Below, piece by piece: positions 61,737 to 64,000 of a stretch of DNA of 64,000 nt. The stretch comes from Scatavimonas merdigallinarum. GTDB taxonomy: Bacteria > Bacillota > Clostridia > Oscillospirales > Acutalibacteraceae. Position 1 is the stretch's first letter. Each line of letters starts with the position of its first letter. Location: positions 1 through 64,000 of the forward strand of contig DVFW01000028.1 of NCBI GenBank assembly GCA_018713055.1. The letters are read 5' to 3'. The notes under the pieces were generated by a model, which was given only the letters and a program-made list of their open reading frames with translations, ran no database searches and had not been told where the DNA came from. The position numbers and the translations under genes were made by a program.

Positions 61737-62069
61737 AATGGGCGATACTTTTTGCGCAGATTTTACAAAGAATAATCCGGCAGGATATACGTAAGCGCTT
61801 TGTAATACAATATTTTAGAAAAAGAGGGCTGTATACACCACTCGGACCGTAAAAATGTGAGAAATCCAAGTAGCGTTTTATTTAATAAAAACAAAAACAG
61901 CTTTACGGTTTGAGCTCTGGGGTTATATGCGCTCTTTCATTTTGTCCTTTTCTATTATACATTTGCACTCCAAAGTGAAAAATTGCGGCCCAAAGACTGT
62001 TTTATAAAACGGCTTTTGGACGGCGCTGGCTGCAAGCTGCGTCGGGGGAAGAAAGGAACGAAAAAGCAT

Positions 62070-63818
62070 ATGGATATTTTTTCCTTATTTACATTGCTGG
62101 GCGGACTTGCCATGTTTTTATTTGGCATGAACACAATGGGCGACGGACTGGAAAAGCTTTCAGGAGGAAAACTTGAACGAACGCTTGAAAAAATGACAGA
62201 TAACACGTTTAAGGGTTTTTTGCTGGGGGCGGGCGTAACGGCCGTTATCCAAAGTTCATCCGCCACCACGGTTATGGTGGTCGGATTTGTAAATTCCGGG
62301 ATTATGAAGCTTGCCCAGGCAATCGGTGTGATTATGGGCGCAAATGTAGGAACGACCGTAACGGCCTGGCTGCTCAGCCTTACAGGGATTGAGGGCGAGA
62401 GCTTTATTTTAAAGTTTTTAAAGCCTACGGGTTTTGCGCCGATCCTTGCGTTTATTGGGATTGCGCTTTTAATGTTTGCAAAGCGCGGCAAGAAAAAGGA
62501 CATAGGCACAATTTTGGTTGGCTTTGCCGTTTTAATGTATGGCATGGAGGTCATGAGCGGTGCGGTTGAACCTTTGGCAGAGGTGCCGGAATTTACAAAT
62601 CTGCTTACTGTATTTTCCAACCCGCTGTTTGGTGTGCTGGCAGGCGCATTGCTGACGGCGGTAATCCAGAGTTCTTCCGCGTCGGTTGGTATTTTGCAGG
62701 CGCTTTCTGCCACGGGCAGCGTTACCTTTGCTACAGCAATTCCAATTGTTATGGGCCAGAATATTGGAACATGCGTCACCGCAATGCTTTCCTGCATTGG
62801 GGCGAAAAAAAATGCAAAACGCGCGGCGTTTGTCCATTTGTATTTTAATATTATAGGAACCGTCGTTATGTCTGCGTTGTTTTACTTATTAAACGCAATT
62901 TTTCAGTTCGATTTTGTAAGCGATTTTGTTACGCCTGCAGATATAGCGATTGTGCATACTTCTTTCAATTTATTGACAACAGCGATCCTTTTGCCGTTTT
63001 CCAAATACCTTGGAAAACTTGCCTGCCTTACGGTGCGAGATAAAGATAAAGACGACGATACGCCGCATTTGGACGAACGGTTTCTTAACACACCGGCAAT
63101 TGCAGTGGAGCAATGCGACGTTATGGCTGTAAAGATGGCGCACCTTTCAAGAGAAACGTTTCTTGCGTCGTTGGCGCTTATAGAAAGTTATGATGAAAAA
63201 ACTGCAGAAAAGATACAGGAAAATGAAAATAAAATTGATATGTACGAGGATGTGCTTGGCTCTTACCTTGTAAAGCTGAGCAGTAAAAGCCTTACAATCA
63301 GCGACAGTAAAGAGGTTTCAAGGCTTTTGCACTGTATAGGCGACTTTGAAAGAATCAGCGACCATGCAGTTAACGTGCTGGATGTTGCAAGAGAAATGTA
63401 TGAAAAGAAAATTGCTTTTTCTGCGCAGGCGAAAGACGAAATTAAAGTAATAACAGCGGCGCTGACGGAAATATTGGCGATTACAATTGATGCGTTTGAA
63501 AACAAAGATTATGCGCTGGCGGATAAGGTGGAGCCGTTGGAGCAGGTGATTGACGGACTCAAGGACAACCTCAAGCGCAGGCATATTAAAAGGTTGCGGG
63601 AGGGTACATGCACGATCGAGCTGGGCTTTATATTTTCAGATTTGCTCACCAATTACGAAAGGGTGTCCGACCATTGCTCTAATATTGCAGTTTGTATGAT
63701 CCAGGTTAATAAGGAAAGCTTTGAAACGCACGAGTACCTGCATGAAGTACGCGGTGCAGAAGAGGGACATTTTAAAGAGGAGTACAATGTATTTAAAACA
63801 AAATATGCATTACCCTGA
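62070..63818 (+). CDS. Na/Pi cotransporter (NptA type) with PhoU-like C-terminal domain
   Basis: This 582-residue membrane protein has two Na/Pi repeats, each with the QSSSA signature: VIQSSSATTVMVVGFVNSG (about residues 57-75) and VIQSSSASVGILQALSATG (about 195-215). Around nine helices end near residue 320. The C-terminal 220 residues are helical and PhoU-like (GDFERISDHAVNVLDVARE, ERVSDHCSNIAVCM), with the paired ExxSDHxxN metal-site motifs. It imports phosphate with sodium. AAAGGAA stands before the ATG at 62070. The possible Pho box and the upstream surface nucleotidase support a phosphate-starvation role. Confidence 0.94.
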   Translation: MDIFSLFTLLGGLAMFLFGMNTMGDGLEKLSGGKLERTLEKMTDNTFKGFLLGAGVTAVIQSSSATTVMVVGFVNSGIMKLAQAIGVIMGANVGTTVTAWLLSLTGIEGESFILKFLKPTGFAPILAFIGIALLMFAKRGKKKDIGTILVGFAVLMYGMEVMSGAVEPLAEVPEFTNLLTVFSNPLFGVLAGALLTAVIQSSSASVGILQALSATGSVTFATAIPIVMGQNIGTCVTAMLSCIGAKKNAKRAAFVHLYFNIIGTVVMSALFYLLNAIFQFDFVSDFVTPADIAIVHTSFNLLTTAILLPFSKYLGKLACLTVRDKDKDDDTPHLDERFLNTPAIAVEQCDVMAVKMAHLSRETFLASLALIESYDEKTAEKIQENENKIDMYEDVLGSYLVKLSSKSLTISDSKEVSRLLHCIGDFERISDHAVNVLDVAREMYEKKIAFSAQAKDEIKVITAALTEILAITIDAFENKDYALADKVEPLEQVIDGLKDNLKRRHIKRLREGTCTIELGFIFSDLLTNYERVSDHCSNIAVCMIQVNKESFETHEYLHEVRGAEEGHFKEEYNVFKTKYALP

Positions 63819-63862
63819 AAACAGGGGGATGAGCCGGCTGGTTCATCCCCCTGTTTTGTTTT
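63818..63862 (+). terminator. Terminator of the Na/Pi cotransporter gene
   Basis: A 15-bp stem AAAACAGGGGGATGA / TCATCCCCCTGTTTT is followed by GTTTTTG. It may also serve the convergent gene at 63870. Confidence 0.88.
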
Positions 63863-63869
63863 TGAAAAT

Positions 63870-64000
63870 TTACAGGATATCCAAATGCTCCAAAAGGATT
63901 TTTGCTCCCATCAGGATCAAAACAATGCCGCCGATAAGCTCGGCTTTGCTTTTAAAGCGTATTCCAAACCGGTTGCCGATAGCGACGCCTGCCAGAGACA
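63870..64000 (-). CDS. mntP: Manganese efflux pump MntP, C-terminal part (runs off the window)
   Basis: The last 42 or so residues of a minus-strand gene are visible: SLAGVAIGNRFGIRF, then KSKAELIGGIVLILMGAKI, ending LLEHLDIL. This is the typical end of MntP (YebN), a six-helix manganese exporter with a family-wide AELIGGIVLI-type last helix. The 5' part lies beyond the window. Confidence 0.8.
   Translation of the reverse strand, partial: SLAGVAIGNRFGIRFKSKAELIGGIVLILMGAKILLEHLDIL

Larger units (their letters stand above)
61465..62069. other. Intergenic region before the Na/Pi cotransporter gene
   Basis: 605 bases with the nucleotidase terminator (61526-61569), a Pho-box-like array (61698-61736), and an inverted repeat ACCGTAAA / TTTACGGT (61845-61852, 61900-61907). 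No gene is seen. Confidence 0.75.

Overview
The window looks like a mid-GC Firmicutes chromosome from a Clostridia-type gut or anaerobic lineage. The basis is gene content and order: the rimP-nusA-rnpM-L7Ae-infB-rbfA-nrnA cluster, a large homodimeric pyruvate:ferredoxin oxidoreductase, a MsmX-type sugar ABC operon without its own ATPase, a DUF6062-like gene, SigA-like promoters with 17-bp spacers and good Shine-Dalgarno sequences. Lineage is an inference; I cannot name a genus from this sequence.

Layout. 1-310: 3' end of a 23S rRNA gene, then a terminator and no 5S gene. 0.5-4 kb: HAD phosphatase, endonuclease III, LepA. 4-8.5 kb: a divergent set (YfhO-type membrane glycosyltransferase, GT2 polyprenyl-phosphate glycosyltransferase, GtrA flippase) that matches the three-component envelope glycosylation systems. 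8.6-9.4 kb: orphan, probably 5'-truncated dockerin protein and a small XRE regulator. 9.8-16.6 kb: PFOR, CBS/CorC-domain protein, zinc-ribbon protein, patatin, Crp/Fnr regulator. 16.7-22.1 kb: LeuC/LeuD-type hydro-lyase and a carbohydrate ABC uptake operon. 22.1-28.4 kb: the nusA-infB translation/transcription operon with a promoter-terminator leader. 28.5-34.9 kb (minus): glycogen phosphorylase and GH13 amylase, then pyridoxal kinase and acyltransferase. 35-43 kb: ZapA, U32 peptidase (RlhA-like), dUTPase, MinD-like ATPase, methylglyoxal synthase, HisS, AspS. 43-48.4 kb: SPFH/zinc-ribbon protein, YjbQ, MIF-like tautomerase, class II aldolase, OGG1, DUF6062-like. 48.4-56 kb: a noncoding stretch with a possible structured RNA, AGCS symporter, MetG, TatD, a membrane-anchored cohesin-like protein, a C_GCAxxG_C_C protein and a methyltransferase. 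56.0-57.8 kb: initiator tRNA-Met followed by a scar of three broken XRE regulators, a small membrane protein and a 52-bp perfect palindrome. 57.9-64 kb: a sortase-type cell-wall 5'-nucleotidase, a Pho-box-like array, a Na/Pi cotransporter and the end of MntP.

How the genes work together. Most of the window is housekeeping (translation, DNA repair, central carbon metabolism). The more distinctive parts are the envelope glycosylation set, the possible phosphate-scavenging pair (surface nucleotidase plus Na/Pi transporter with tandem 11-bp-spaced TTTACA-like repeats), the cohesin and dockerin proteins with no cellulosome around them, a three-copy dispersed repeat placed at gene 3' ends, and the tRNA-adjacent accessory scar. 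No CRISPR array, intact insertion sequence or prophage is visible.
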